From: Lactuca virosa
Taxonomy: Eukaryota > Streptophyta > Magnoliopsida > Asterales > Asteraceae
NCBI GenBank assembly: GCA_928212115.1
Contig: CAKMRJ010000001.1
Span: forward strand, 184,556,693-184,620,692
Reading direction: 5' to 3'
DNA length: 64,000 nt
Program-made: the position numbers and the translations under genes
Notes under the pieces: generated by a model
Databases searched by the model: none
Told to the model about the DNA's origin: nothing
The model's input: only the letters and a program-made list of their open reading frames with translations
Shown here: positions 46,624 to 58,600 of the stretch, piece by piece
Position numbering within the stretch: the first letter of the stretch is position 1
Layout: the number at the start of each line of letters is the position of its first letter

Positions 46624-47640
46624 ATGTCTGCTTCGAACAACACTTCTGGCTCAAACGCTTCTGGCTCCTTTTCCCTCATGAACTTATGTGGGAGGGTGAT
46701 CTTCGATGGATCCAATTTTAACGATTGGATTTTTAACATTCGCATGGTCACTCGCTACGAGGACAAGGAGTATGTCCTCGACAAAGAGCTAAAGGAGATT
46801 AATGAAGAAACTGCTACTCTCGAGGAAATCGCTGAGTATATGGCACATGAGAAGGACGCGACAAAGGTGGCGTGTATCATGCTTGCCACTATGACTGTTG
46901 AACTCCAAAATTCCTACGAGCACTACGATCCTTTCGAAATGCACCAAGACTTGATGGAAAGGTACCATCAAAGTGCTCGACAGGAAAGATATGAAATCAT
47001 TGCCTCCATGATAACAACAAAAATGAAGGATGGAGAGTCCATCACGGCCCACTTGCAAAAGATGCAAAGGTTTGTGGATCGCTTGCTGAAGTTAAATGTC
47101 AACTTTGACGAAGAGTTGGCTATTGACATTATCCTACACTCTTTGCCTCCTTTGTTATGATCAGTTCAGAATGACTTATCATATGAACAAGGAGGAAGTC
47201 ACTCTAAGCAAGCTTCAAGGCCTACTAAGAACAGCTGAGAGTAGTTTAAAAGGCAAGTCTGTTGTACCTACTCTTACCGCTGCTGCCCCTGTCTTGGCCA
47301 TTGGACAAAGGAAAGGAAAGAAGAGGAAGGCTCCTTCTAAGTGAAACAAGGGAAAGTCCTATGATGGATCCTCTTCTAGTGGGAGCAAAGGTGGTTCTGC
47401 TGCTCCTTCTTCAAATCCAAAGTATGCAGAGTGCTTCCACTGTCACGATAAAGGGCATTGGAAACGAAGCTTCCCTAAATACTTGCAGGACATCAAGGAT
47501 GGGAAGATAAAGCCCACCTTCGCAGGTATTTACACAATTCAATCTAACAACTCATCAAATGCTATTTCTTGGGTCCTTGATACAAGATGTGGTTTTCACA
47601 TTTGTTCTGATTTGCAGGGTCTAAGAAGTAGGGATGTGTA
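46624..47640 (+). pseudogene. element F gag and zinc knuckle
   Basis: ATG at 46624 (MSASNNTSGSNAS) opens a frame of 178 codons with the copia gag domain (FDGSNFNDWIFNIRM near 46700, MHQDLMERYHQSARQERYEI near 46940). A frameshift near 47150 and a stop at 47342 break it. The zinc knuckle follows near 47430 as CFHCHDKGHWKRSF, with the final Cys replaced by Phe. The protease motif near 47573 reads WVLDTRCGFHICSDL, where a Gly of the active-site triad is replaced by Arg. A stop lies at 47639. Confidence 0.85.
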
Positions 47641-49000
47641 GCACGGGAAGATGAACTTGATCATGGGGAATAGGAAAGCGTCGCTTGTCGCCACGATTGG
47701 AGTTTATTCTTTATTGCTTATTAGTGGGTTAGGGTTAGATTTGAATGATTGTTGCTACTCGTCGGAAATGGCGAGAAACATTATTTCTTTTCACGGTTTA
47801 TACAGACAAGGTTTTAGATTTTCATTTAATAATGAAATTGGTTCTATAAATGCTTTCTATAATGGTACTTTTTATTTTGAAGCATTGCCTTGTAATGGAG
47901 TATATGAAACTGTGAATGTTGTAGATAACTTAGGAAATAATGTGTTTCATATTGATTCGTCCAATGGTTTGGGAAAAGCATGCTTGTGGCATTGTATTCT
48001 TGGACATGTCAACAAGAAACACATAGCCAACTCCAAAAGGATGGAGTATTGGAGTCATTTGACCTTAGGGCCGATGACACGTGCGAGTCTTGTTTACTTG
48101 GAAAGATGACTAAGTCACCCTTCACTGACACTTGTGAAAGGGGTGAGGGATTATTGGATCTCATACACACTGATGTATGTGGACCCTTTAGATCCACCAC
48201 AAGGGATGCAAACCGCTTCTATGTGACCTTTACCGATGATTATAACAGATATGGGGTATATCTACTTAATCAAGCATAAGTCAGAAACTTTTGAAAAGTT
48301 CAAAGAGTTTAAGCAAGAAGTGGAGAATCAATTAGGCATGAAGATAAAGATGCTCCGATCCGATCGAGGTGGTGAGTATCTTAGTATCGAGTTCCACGAC
48401 TATCTCAAGGAATGTGGAATTGTTTCACAATTGACGCCGCTTAGGACACCGCAGCTGAATGTTGTGGCTGAAAGGCGCAATCGAACCTTATTGGACATGG
48501 TTTGTTCCATGATGAGTCGAGCTTCGTTACCTATCTCATTTTGGGGGTATGCCATAGAGACTGCCGCCCATATCCTTAATCTAGTCCCAACTAAGAAAGT
48601 TGCCAAAACACCTCACGAGATGTGGACATGGAAGGTTCCCTCGTTAGCACATATCAAGGTTTGGGGTTGCGAGGCTTTCGTAAGACGAGAGACTCACGAA
48701 AAGCTCGAACCTCGTAGTGAGCATTGTATTTTCATCGGCTACCCACAAAAGTCCTTTGGATATCTCTTCTATAGACCGAGTGACAATGTTGTCTTCGTTG
48801 TGAGGATAGGGGTTTTCCAAGAGAGAGAACTCATATGCCAAGAGGACAGTGGGATGCAAATTGATCTTGAAGAGCTTCAAGAATCAAGTGATGAAGGAAC
48901 CTCAACACTAGCACTCAACCCGAGGAGGAAACTCCTGTTGAACCAGTTGACGAGTCCTTACCTCTGAGACGTTCTACTAGAGTTAGCGTTCCACCTGAGT
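47641..49000 (+). pseudogene. element F integrase
   Basis: After a GAG-pre-integrase part (CLWHCILGHVNKKHI near 47985) comes the core: CESCLLGKMTKSPF near 48085, HTDVCGPF near 48165, TDDYNRYGVY with a frameshift at about 48250, SDRGGEYLSIEF near 48360, and the catalytic Glu in VVAERRNRTLLDM near 48465. The chain ends in a SDNVVFVVRIGVFQE-type region by 48830. Integrase would insert the cDNA; this copy is broken by the frameshift. Confidence 0.88.
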
Positions 49001-50595
49001 TTTATGGTCTCCATATTACTACTAAAGGTGATACGTTTATTAGTGACAGTACACTAACAAATATGGATGAACCTAACAACTAAAAGGAAACCATGACGGG
49101 CCCGAAGTCTACAAAGTGGAAAGAGGCTATAAACAACAAGATTTAGTCCATGTATGACAAATCAAGTTTGGAACTTGGTTGACAATGTACCAGATCGTAA
49201 GACGGTCGGGTGCAAATGGATCTTCAAGAAGAAGACCGACATGGATGGGAAAGTACACACTTATAAGGCGTGATTGGTTGCGAAGGGCTTTACTCAAACT
49301 CCTGGAGTTGACTCTGACGAGACCTTCTCACCAATAGCGAAGATAAAGTCTATAAGGGTTATGTTATACATAGTTGTGTTTCATGATTATGAAATATGGC
49401 TGATGGATGTCAAAACCACTTTCCTTAATGGGAGGTTGGCTGAGGATGTTTACATGAGTCAGACAGAGGGTTTTATTGATGCAAAGTACCCTAATAGATT
49501 GTGTAAGCTTGAGAAATCCATCTATGGATTAAAACAAGCGTCTTGCAGATGAAATCTTTGTTTCGATGAGAAAGTCAAAGAGTTTGGTTTTTCAAAAAGC
49601 GAGGATGAGTCCTGCGTATATGTCAAAGCTAGTGGGAGTATAGTGAGCTTTCTCGTATTGTATGTGGATGACATACTGCTCATAGGAAACGACATCCCAA
49701 CCTTGCAGGAGGTTAAGTCCTGGCTAGGGAAGTGATTCCGTATGAAGGACCTCGGAGAAGCTACTTATATTATAGGGATAAGGATATTGAAATAGGAGTA
49801 AAAGACTAATATGACTTAGTGAAAGTACCTACTTGGACAAGGTGTTGAAACTTTTCAACATGGAGAATTCCATGAAAGGAGAATTGCCTATCGAGAGCAA
49901 TATCAAACTGAGTAAGACTCAGAGACCGAGTACGGATGCCGAAATGGCAGAAATGAGTCGAGTACCATATGCTTCCGCCGTTGGCTCGATCATGTATGCT
50001 ATGACATGTACTCACCCTGATGTGGCTTTTGCTTTGAGCATGGTTAGTCGATATCAAGGGAACCCCTGGTACAGCTCACTACATTGCAGTAAAGAACATT
50101 CTTAGGTACCTACGAAGGACTAAGGACTGTGTCCTTATCCTCGGTGGGAATGATGACTTGAGAGTGCGAGGGTATAGTGACACCAGTTTTCAGACCGACC
50201 GAGATAATTTCTGCTCTTAGTCGGGCTGGGTATTTACCCTGAATGGAGGAGCAGTGACTTGGAAAAGTTCCAAGCAGGAGAGCGTAGCTGATTCAACGTG
50301 CGAATAAGAGTACATAGTAGCGAACGAAGCATCGAAGGAGGCAATATGGCTAAAGAACTTCATTGGAGACCTTGGAGTTGTACCTTCCATAAAGGAGCCT
50401 ATGGAAATTTTATGTGATAACGAGGGTGCGGTCGCCTTAACCAAGGAACCGAGGGATCATGGCAGATCCAGGCATATCGACAGAAAATACCACTTCATCT
50501 GACATCGGGTAGAAGAGGGACTCCTCGTAGTAAATAGGGTATTATCAGAGGAGAACCCAACAAATCCCCTTATGAAGGGGACTGAGTTGGGTTAA
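49001..50595 (+). pseudogene. element F reverse transcriptase and RNase H
   Basis: RVT_2 begins near 49100 and includes VAKGFTQTPGVDSDETFSPI (49280), LCKLEKSIYGLKQAS (about 49500) and an intact YVDDI box near 49665. Frequent stops follow (49730-49830). RNase H pieces include DVAFALSMVSRYQGNPW near 50020, WKSSKQESVADSTCE near 50260 with the usual next residues lost to a stop, and LCDNEGAVALTKEPRDHGRS near 50410. It is clearly a pseudogene. Confidence 0.88.
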
Positions 50596-51521
50596 GCACT
50601 TGCAACATGCTAGGAGTATTGGGCTAAATGACGATATTAGTTTTAGTGATTAGATAGCTATTTAGAAACTTGTAATAGATAAATTGTAATTGACATTTGA
50701 TGATTAAATAAAGGAGTTTTATTTATTAGTAATGTTACTATCTTGTGTCAATTGTTTACTATTGGTTCATTTTGCATGTTTTGACTTCCAGAATAATAAG
50801 ATTATTCAAACTATCCACAGCCGATCATACTTTGGAAGTAGGTATTGAGGCAAGACTGTCATGAGTTGGCTTGTAGATTGTCTAAGCGTTTAGACATAGA
50901 AAACGTTCGCTGCAATGTTCATGAGTGCTCCTGAAATAAGATTTGAGTATTAGATTAGAACCACACTCACATGAATCACTTCATGGAATTTATCACAAGT
51001 GATTGTGAGACGATAATATCGTATAGTTTTTAAACCGAGATATATGAGTTGTTGTTTACGAGTTGGTTGTGCATTAACAATGTGTAAACGCATCAGTAAC
51101 TTGATGTTATAAAATGTGTTGTTGTGTATGATTTAATGAGTAAATAGTAGAAGCATATAAGTGAAATTTTATCTGTTCCTTTTATCCTAAGTGATTAAAA
51201 GCGATATCTTGGGCCCCTCGATAATTTTGTGTTGACTTATGTGTCGTGCCCGGTTAGGACATAATTGATGAGTTCAATTAAGTTCTATGTCAAACAAATC
51301 AGAAATTGGGAAACAAACAGTTGGACAATGAGTATGACTCCATTCCATGTCTTTGTCCACATGATATCTTGAAGAATAGAGGATTGTATGATCCCTTATC
51401 TAAAGGACGTGTCATTGACTAGGTCAGAGTTCGACAGCGGCTATTTGAGAGCAACGATTGCTAATCAGATGTTGAAGTTACATTGGCAGTTATAGTTATT
51501 AGACTGATCCAAGTGGGAGAC
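50596..51521 (+). other. 3' untranslated region of element F
   Basis: About 0.9 kb non-coding between pol and the 3' LTR. The polypurine tract AAGTGGGAGAC (51511-51521) abuts the LTR. Confidence 0.7.
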
Positions 51522-52256
51522 TGTTGGATTAGGTGTCTAAGCTCATAACTATAATTAGGATGTACTTGACCCGATAGTAGCATGGTCCTTTTGGGTTGCC
51601 TTCACACTGGTGACTAGACAGGATGATTGTTAACGAGAGAGGCTAATTTATTGTTAAAGAATAATAAATTGGGGAATAAATATGATTTATTAATATATTA
51701 TAAGAATAATATATTAATTAGAAGTCATATTATTAATTAGTATTTAATCAGAAATTAATTTGGAATTAATTTTGGGATTAAAGGAACTGATTAAAAAGAG
51801 CAGGGGTTGTTTTGTAATTATTTGATAGTTGAGGCTTTGGGCCATTGGACTACCTTATTTATCAATGGCCGAATATCCTAGAAGGATCTAGGAGTTTTCA
51901 TCGAAGGCTAAATGGTAGGAGTGCCGATTTCTATAGCCTAGGAGTGTCGATTTCTATAGCAAGCCATCCTCTCTCCTTTCTCTCATATTCATCCTTTCAC
52001 CTAGTGTGTTTGGGAGCCAATAGAAGTACTACAATTGTGGTACTTGTTCTCAAGAGCTAAGGAAATTCAAGAAACTAGTTGTTATTACTATATAGCAACA
52101 AAGGTATGTATTCTAATCTTTTGTTTGTGTATTTCGAATTTTTAGATGCACGCTAGGGTCTTCTTTTTTGTTCGTTTGTTGTATGTCTAATAGTGAAAAC
52201 ATAGATCTAAAATAGGGTTGCAAGCACACATAGGATTATTTGTATAAAACCCATCA
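51522..52256 (+). repeat. 3' LTR of element F, 735 bp
   Basis: Begins TGTTGGATTAGG and ends AAAACCCATCA. About 130 bp with the TATA box is missing compared with the 5' LTR and is replaced by two copies of a 22-bp word ending CGATTTCTATAGC (about 51920-51960). Confidence 0.92.
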
Positions 52257-52261
52257 GTCTT

Positions 52262-52416
52262 AACATAGGATGCCATGGAAACCCTCCAAGGTCTTACACC
52301 CTAGTGCCTCGGGAACCCCCCAAGGTCTTTACTTAGGATGCCATGGAAACCCTCCAAGGTCTTATACCTAAGTGCCTCGGGAACCCCCCCCCCCCCCCCC
52401 CCCCCCCCGAGGTCTT
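52262..52416. repeat. G LTR minisatellite, right part, with a 25-base poly-C tract
   Basis: Continues the ATGCCATGGAAACCCTCC and CCTCGGGAACCCCCC units. A run of 25 C bases occupies 52384-52408. Confidence 0.85.
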
Positions 52417-53414
52417 CCATACAAGTATCACAAAGACAATTAGCATATCACATACCACATAATCAACTAGCATACCACATACAACAATATCAACTAGAAT
52501 ACCACATACCACATAATGGGCCGGCCTTGGTGCCTTCGACCCATTGGTATGGTGAGGAGGATCACCTCACACTGCCGAAGTCTCGCAGATAAAACTCTAG
52601 CTGCTGGTTGACAGATTCCCGAACTGTCAACATGAAAACAACAACCAATTAATAATTGGGTTCCAATACATAACCATAAGTCCATGCTTGGGGTAAAAAT
52701 ACTACTTTACCCCCAACCTAGCTTGATTCTAAACCAAGGCCCAAACTCACACTCTGAAAGCCCAAAAGCCAAATAATCAACCAAGGCCCAACATATGGCC
52801 CAATTTTCCAAATTGGGCCCAAATCTCTACATGGTCTTACCTTAAGGCCCGTCCATTTACTCTAGTCCAAACACTTGGCATTCCGATGGTCCAACATCTC
52901 ATAATCATCAAGGCCCAATTATGGCCTACCTATGGCCCAAATTTCCAAATTGGGCCCAAGCCTTTCCAATGGGCCTTATCCTAAAGCCCAATAATTTCCT
53001 TAGTCCATGAACCTGTTACCAGTTGGCCCATGAAGGCCCACAACAACTTTGTCCAAGAAATGGCCCAACAAGAACCCAAACCCAGTTAGGGTTTTTCACA
53101 TAAAATGATTACTAGGGTTAAGTGTTCTTACTTAACCCATTAAGGACTTAATCCATAAACTCCAATATTGCCTTAAGTTAATTGCCAATGATTATTAATT
53201 AATATTTTAAGTCTAGTACATAGTTCCAGTGCGGGTCCCGATCAATTCCAAAATTAGGGTTTCATGACATTAGGGTTTTCAAAACCCTAATTAGGGTTTC
53301 CAACCGAAATACTAGTCAATTAGGTCCAAAGATTAAGATTTAGGCTGATTAGGGTTTCCCCAAGTCGGACACCACCCACTGCCACCTCAGCCGGTGGTGG
53401 TCGACGATGGCTCA

Positions 53415-53740
53415 CAGCGGCAACCACCACCTCATGGTGGTGGTGGTTATGATTCTAGTCCAAAACATGTCCAAGCAACTCAATTAACAATCCAATCACA
53501 CATAAATGAACACCGCCACCCAACACGACAGCTGGTGGGGGCAGAGGGCGGCAGCCACCACCTCACGGTGGTCGTGGTGGTGATTTCCTTGATTATTCCT
53601 GCGAAAAATCCGATTATACAACATATTATCCCAAAATAAACACGCACACAATATAACAGACGAACACATACGCTCAACCACCGTTGTGGCGGCACGCGGT
53701 GGTCGGAGGCACTAGCCACCACCTCACGGTGGCGGTGTTG
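53415..53740. repeat. three spaced hairpins CCACCACCTCA(C/T)GGTGG in the G LTR
   Basis: Copies at about 53421-53448, 53553-53580 and 53715-53738, each followed by GATT(C)C words, make a diverged repeat of about 130-160 bp. Each can fold into a GC-rich hairpin. Confidence 0.7.
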
Positions 53741-54705
53741 TTCCTCTTTTGATTCCTGCTCCCGCAACACACACACAAACACATTTAACGCAATACAGCA
53801 ATGACATACACACCAGGCTTGCGAGACGCGAACACAACCTCCCTTCACGGCGGCATGCGACGGACATGACCACTCGGAGCGGCGGTGGTGGCAATGGCAC
53901 GATAACAGAATAAGATGGAGAAGAGACAAGGTGTTGCGGTTCCTTCCGAGTGCAGCAGTAGCAGCGACATAAAAGAACGGCCGCCCACTTGCGGTCCTAG
54001 TCGTCGTCGGCAACGAGAATGCGATGTGCAAGACGACGATTCACCATGGCGGCGAGGCGTCGACTGATACCGGTGGTCGATGGAACAGTGACACGCGTAG
54101 TCCATCACTCCATAACGATCTTGAGCCATTCCGACGTGGGGAAGGACGAAGGTCGACGGCGGCTCCCTTGGTAGCCTTGACTGATTGGAAAGATGAGAAA
54201 AGGAGGTGGCGGCTGAAAGGTCACATATGGAAGGTGGCGGCTGCAAGATAAATTAGGTTTAGGGTTAGGGTATGAGAAGGTGACGGGATTATATGATCCC
54301 GTCCAAATTCAAAACTTCGGCCATATTAACGATTTCAGTCCCTCCTCCTGTCATTCTTTTCAAATAAGGTCCATATATTACCATTCAGCCCCTAAGCCTC
54401 CAAAATGTATTCAATATAAGTCCAAATGATACCAAACACCCCCTGACTTCTGAAAATCTTTACAAAATAAATCTCGAAATTACACTTTAAACCCCGAAAG
54501 TCCAAATTATATTGTTTGGCTCCCCGAAACCAACACCCCGCTAAATATTATGGATTTTATGGCCATTATAAAAAAAATAAAATACAAATTTACATCTTGG
54601 GGTTCCGGGTTTATTATTTAATTACACTATTTCAAACGGAGTGTTACATTTACGGATGATCCAGTTTATTGAATTCTATTGGAATGCGAAAATTGGGGTA
54701 TTACA

Positions 54706-54923
54706 ACTCTCCTCCACTTATAAAGATTTCCTCCCCGAATTCCTACTCCTAGCGCACCTTCACGTTATCTTATCGAAGTTTATCGAGATCAACGCGTGAT
54801 CTCGTCGACGTTGTCGCATCTACATGTCTCCCAGAACTTTGTTTTCTACCTTAGACGTACAACTGAGCTCCTCGCGAAGTCTTCCGAAAACCGTGAACTC
54901 GTCGGTTTAAGGTGGGTTATAAC
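54706..54923 (-). mobile_element. internal 3' remnant of element G
   Basis: Contains the polypurine tract next to the LTR, then a GC-richer stretch, likely the last part of the internal region. No reading frame was recognised. The remainder of G is absent; a MITE follows directly. Confidence 0.5.
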
Positions 54924-55180
54924 TAGTGGCGAATCCAGAAGAAAACCTAAATGATGTCCATTACACATAAAAAATATATAAAAGTGAAAAATTCTGAAAA
55001 TTAAGTATTTTTGGGTTTTTTTTTCAGCATAAAAATTATCAATGAGGGGTATTTTATGTATAAATGGGTGCCAAAAAGGTGAGTTTTAGTAAAAAAAAAA
55101 TTGGAGTTTTTGGAGGTTTATATAGTACTAAATAAGGCACGACCCTCTCTTAAGTGGGTCCATGCATCTCTCCACCACTG
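54924..55180. mobile_element. hAT-type MITE, 257 bp
   Basis: Left end TAGTGGCGAATCC, right end CAGTGGTGGAGA when reverse-complemented, flanked by GTTATAAC (54916-54923) and GTTATAAG (55181-55188), 7 of 8 identical. The short size and lack of coding suit a miniature inverted-repeat element. Confidence 0.7.
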
Positions 55181-55771
55181 GTTATAAGTGGAGAGGATCG
55201 ACAATGATTCATACGCAACCCATTTAATAAAAGGGTAAATTAGTATAGATCGTAAACGGGTAAACAAACTGAAAATTAAAATCCCAAGCCGTTAAATTTT
55301 TACGGGGTTGAAGCGAATCAGAGTCAAAACTCGCCCCATTAACAGGTCTACCAACAATTACAATAATAGAAACTATTAGTTCTAACAAAAATATTAATCA
55401 TATAAACATCGTGATTTTATTTTGACAAAAAATGAAACTAAATTTTAAAATGGTTTTTAAAATATAACTTTTGACTCATAGTGAATACATATTTGTAGGT
55501 GAAATAAATGATTCACAATCAATACGACGCCCCACAATCCTACCTTTGAATTTTAATTTAGATTTTTCCTATTTGTATCTTTTAACAGTTGGCTCGAATA
55601 ATGACCAAAAGGGTCCATCTCTATGTACGTACGTGTGGCCCGCTATCTATATGAACATTTACTTCCATTGTACTGGTGAATGCCAACCTTGGCAGCATTA
55701 CATAGTACTCAATTTCAGATTTGCTTAACGGTGGACAATTGATGGAAATGATTATCAGTTTAATTGCATTT
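55181..55771. other. unassigned AT-rich sequence
   Basis: Contains ACCCATTTAATAAAAGGGT (about 55218-55236), a short inverted repeat of a kind common in plant transposon ends, but no partner was found. The ORF 55471-55728 resembles no protein. Confidence 0.4.
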
Positions 55772-56173
55772 TGTTGAAATTCCAAGTTTTAAACAATGCG
55801 ATAATTAATATTATGAATTAATCACGAATTATTTATAATTGACAAACAAACGAATGGATATATAATATTTATGATTAAATATCCAAAACGTTGTCACAAA
55901 CCACCAACAATTAATCTTGAATATTTAAACGTCGAGATGTTGCAAGATAATAAATTCAATTATTCATAATGTAAAACCGACTTGTTGATGGCTGGTATTG
56001 ATTGTAGAAAACTGCAGGGATCACACTCATGTCCTTAAAGGTTTTTACTTTGCATCTATCAGTTGTAAGCAACAGAGTAAAACCTTAGGATTTAATGTAG
56101 ATTTATCGGTTTTTCAACAGCAATGAAAAACGATAAACTCAAAGTGAATACTCAGAAACCAGGAAGAAATCGT

Positions 56174-56229
<56 letters not shown>

Positions 56230-56738
56230 GTGAATGTTCGTGTCTGGAATAGGACTCCTAGGGAGTTGTATCTATAAGTGTCCAAACCCTAGAAGGAAGC
56301 AAAAAAAAAGCCTTATAGGTCGACCCTATAAACCCTAGGGCGATGCCTTGCTCTTCATGCAATCCGTTTTCTAGGCCTTCCAGAATATTCTGACGCAAAT
56401 CGCGGTGCGATCCCATCGCCACAACACGATTTCCACGAACCGGATTTGGTCCAACTCTACCAATCCTGAACCTGCTAAAAATAAACGTTCCTTAGTTCAC
56501 AGCGACCGATGCGTCATGCAAAGTGGCAAGTACGCCTAAATCGTGCCATTTCACACACTCGCATCATCAACTAGGCTAGGTACACATGTTTGGGCTTGGG
56601 GCATCTCTTGATCCACATAAAGCCTCTGAAGGCCTATCTAGAGAAAAGCATTATAAACCAATGAAATGTTTCTTCCCCCACCAATGTGAGATAAAGGAAA
56701 ATAGTCAACTTGCTATTATGTCTTCATAATTTCTAACA
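55772..56738 (-). repeat. 3' LTR of element H, 967 bp
   Basis: Plus-strand ends are TGTTGAAATTCC and TTTCTAACA. ATCCCCCACCAAGTTGG (56739-56755) is the polypurine tract in element sense. A (GA)n microsatellite (56174-56227) is inside. It matches the LTR of element I in the opposite direction. Confidence 0.85.
56174..56227. repeat. (GA)n microsatellite in the H LTR
   Basis: Pure GA repeat, CT in element sense, located like the CT run of element I (58543-58600). Confidence 0.95.
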
Positions 56739-56755
56739 ATCCCCCACCAAGTTGG

Positions 56756-58030
56756 ATAGTTTCCTTTAATTGAGATAGACGATGTCACTTGGATGTCACA
56801 AAGATTAAACCCTAGTATAATAAGGACAAACAAGAAGAGACTGATTTGATGGTATCCTTATAAGTTTAAACCAGAAACTTGATGACCTCTCTAGTTTACC
56901 ACCACACATCACATTTTGTCTTTGCATTCTCCCTGAGTGCTAATATGATCATGCACTATAAATCCTTTTCATGACCCTTTAGAAGATAAACCACTAATCT
57001 TCACTTAAGGCGGCGCCACCTCTTAATCGTATATGAAAACTTTTACAACATCTTTGTTGCTTAGATGTCTCCAAAACTTTGCCAAGAGCAATAACTCAAC
57101 CTCGTGCTCCACAACGACATACTATCCAACCTCACATATATATCATTAATAATAATACATTCTACAGTTAGTGACTTTGTTGTTACCCTTTAAACTTTAG
57201 AATTAGGAGTACTAATATGAAGTTGGGTTTCCATCACTAAGCAATTCTATTGTGGTTTTAGACCCATGACTCTCGTGGTAGATGACTAGATGTAACCTAA
57301 TCTCTCGTCAGAGGTTTCGTAAGCGGATCTGCTAAGTTCCTACTTGTCTTGACATAGACAACTTTGATGGCACCACTCTCAATTAGTTGTCTAAAAAAAT
57401 TGTGTCTCGGTCCTACATGTCTCGAATTTCCATTATATAACGCACTGTATACTTCGCCTCACTATCACAGTACATGGGTATATATGGCATTGGTATATCC
57501 CACAGACGGATATCCATGAGTATTTTTCAAATCCAATCTGCCTCTTTTCCTGTTGCTGCTAAGTTAATTCGCTCTGCTTCCATCGTTGAATGTGCTATGC
57601 ATGTTAGTTTCTTTCTCGCCCAAGAAACAACACCCCCAGCGAGAGTATAAATCCAACCACTTGTGGATTTTGAATCATTGGTGTGATCTATCTAGCTAGC
57701 ATCAGAATACCCTTCAAGTATTCCGTTAGATGACGAATACGTCAACTCAAAGGTACTTGTCCTTTTCAGGTATTCCAATACTCTATCTACCGCCTTCAAG
57801 TGTTCCGACCCTGGATTAACAATATACTGACTAAGTTTTCTTAAAGCAAATGCGATGTCACGTTGAGTGCAATTCTTTGCATACATCATGCTAAAAATTA
57901 CACTAGCATCTTCTAGTTGATTCATTGCTTGACCAGAATTAATGTTTAGTTTCACACATTAATCAAAAGGATTGTTGAATTCCTTAATATTCAAATGTTG
58001 AAACTCAGCCAAAATTTTCTCTAAATAATG
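56756..58030 (-). pseudogene. element H RNase H and end of reverse transcriptase
   Basis: Minus strand: a recognisable run AMNQLEDASVIFSMMYAKNC near 57900, ELTYSSSNGILEGYSDAS near 57700 and, lower, an RNase H block with an AHSTMEAERINLAATGKEAD-type motif near 57570. Frames are broken by several stops. The segment runs into the target duplicate TAATG (58026-58030) at the insertion of I. Confidence 0.75.
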
Positions 58031-58488
58031 TGTTGGAAATTACGAAGGCATAATAGCAAGTTAGATATTTTCCTTTATCCCATATTTTTGCAGGGAAGAA
58101 ACATTTAATGGGTTTATAATGATTTTCTCTTGATAAGCCTTCAAAGGCTTTAAATGGATCAAGAGATGGGCCAAGCCCACACATGCGCTCCTAGCCGACG
58201 AAGCGAGTGCGTGAAATGTCACGATTTAGGCACACTTGGCACTTCGTATGAAGCATTGGTCATTGGGGGCTATGCAGCTTTAGTTTTTATTAGGTTCGAG
58301 ATCGGTCGAGTTGCACCAAGTCCAGTTTGTGGAAATCGCGTCATGATAGTGGTCTCGCACCGTGATTTGTGTAGGAATATTCTGGAAGGCCCATAAAACG
58401 GCTTGCTTGATGAACAAGGTTTCACCTTTGGGTTTCTAGGGTCCGACCTATAAAGGTTTTTTTTTGCTGCCTTTTAGGGTTTCGACAC

Positions 58489-58496
58489 TTATAAAT
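58489..58496 (+). promoter_or_regulatory. TATA box of the I LTR
   Basis: TATAAATA, about 45 bases before a CT-rich tract that would lie at or after the transcription start. Confidence 0.65.
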
Positions 58497-58538
58497 ATAG
58501 CTCCTTAGGAGCCATATTCGAGACACATAAATTCACAG

Positions 58539-58542
<4 letters not shown>

Positions 58543-58597
<55 letters not shown>

Positions 58598-58600
58598 ACT
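58543..58600. repeat. (CT)n microsatellite in the I LTR
   Basis: CT repeat with a few TT steps. The counterpart in the 3' LTR (about 61753-61780) is shorter. Confidence 0.9.

Larger units (their letters stand above)
44395..52256 (+). mobile_element. element F: Ty1/copia retrotransposon
   Basis: LTRs 44395-45234 and 51522-52256 flank a leader, gag and pol on the plus strand. GTCTT at 44390-44394 and 52257-52261 is a perfect target duplication inside the G LTR. Integrase precedes reverse transcriptase, so copia type. Several stops, frameshifts and a Cys/Arg change in key motifs show it is defective. Confidence 0.92.
43769..54705 (-). mobile_element. LTR of element G (Ty3 type), split by element F
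   Basis: Plus-strand ends are TGTAACGACCC (43769) and GGGGTATTACA (54705). Removing F (44395-52256 plus one GTCTT copy) leaves an LTR of about 3.07 kb. The purine tract seen on the minus strand at 54706-54720 (AAGTGGAGGAGAGT) marks this as the 3' LTR of a minus-strand element. ORFs inside it (for example 53480-54246) overlap in several frames with no recognisable protein. Confidence 0.8.

Noticed and set aside
53480..54246. ORFs of 130-180 codons on the minus strand and one on the plus strand
   Set aside because: They lie in the GC-rich segment of the G LTR, overlap in several frames and have no recognisable domain.
55471..55728. 85-codon ORF in unassigned sequence
   Set aside because: No domain, anchor or codon pattern; no splice or promoter context.
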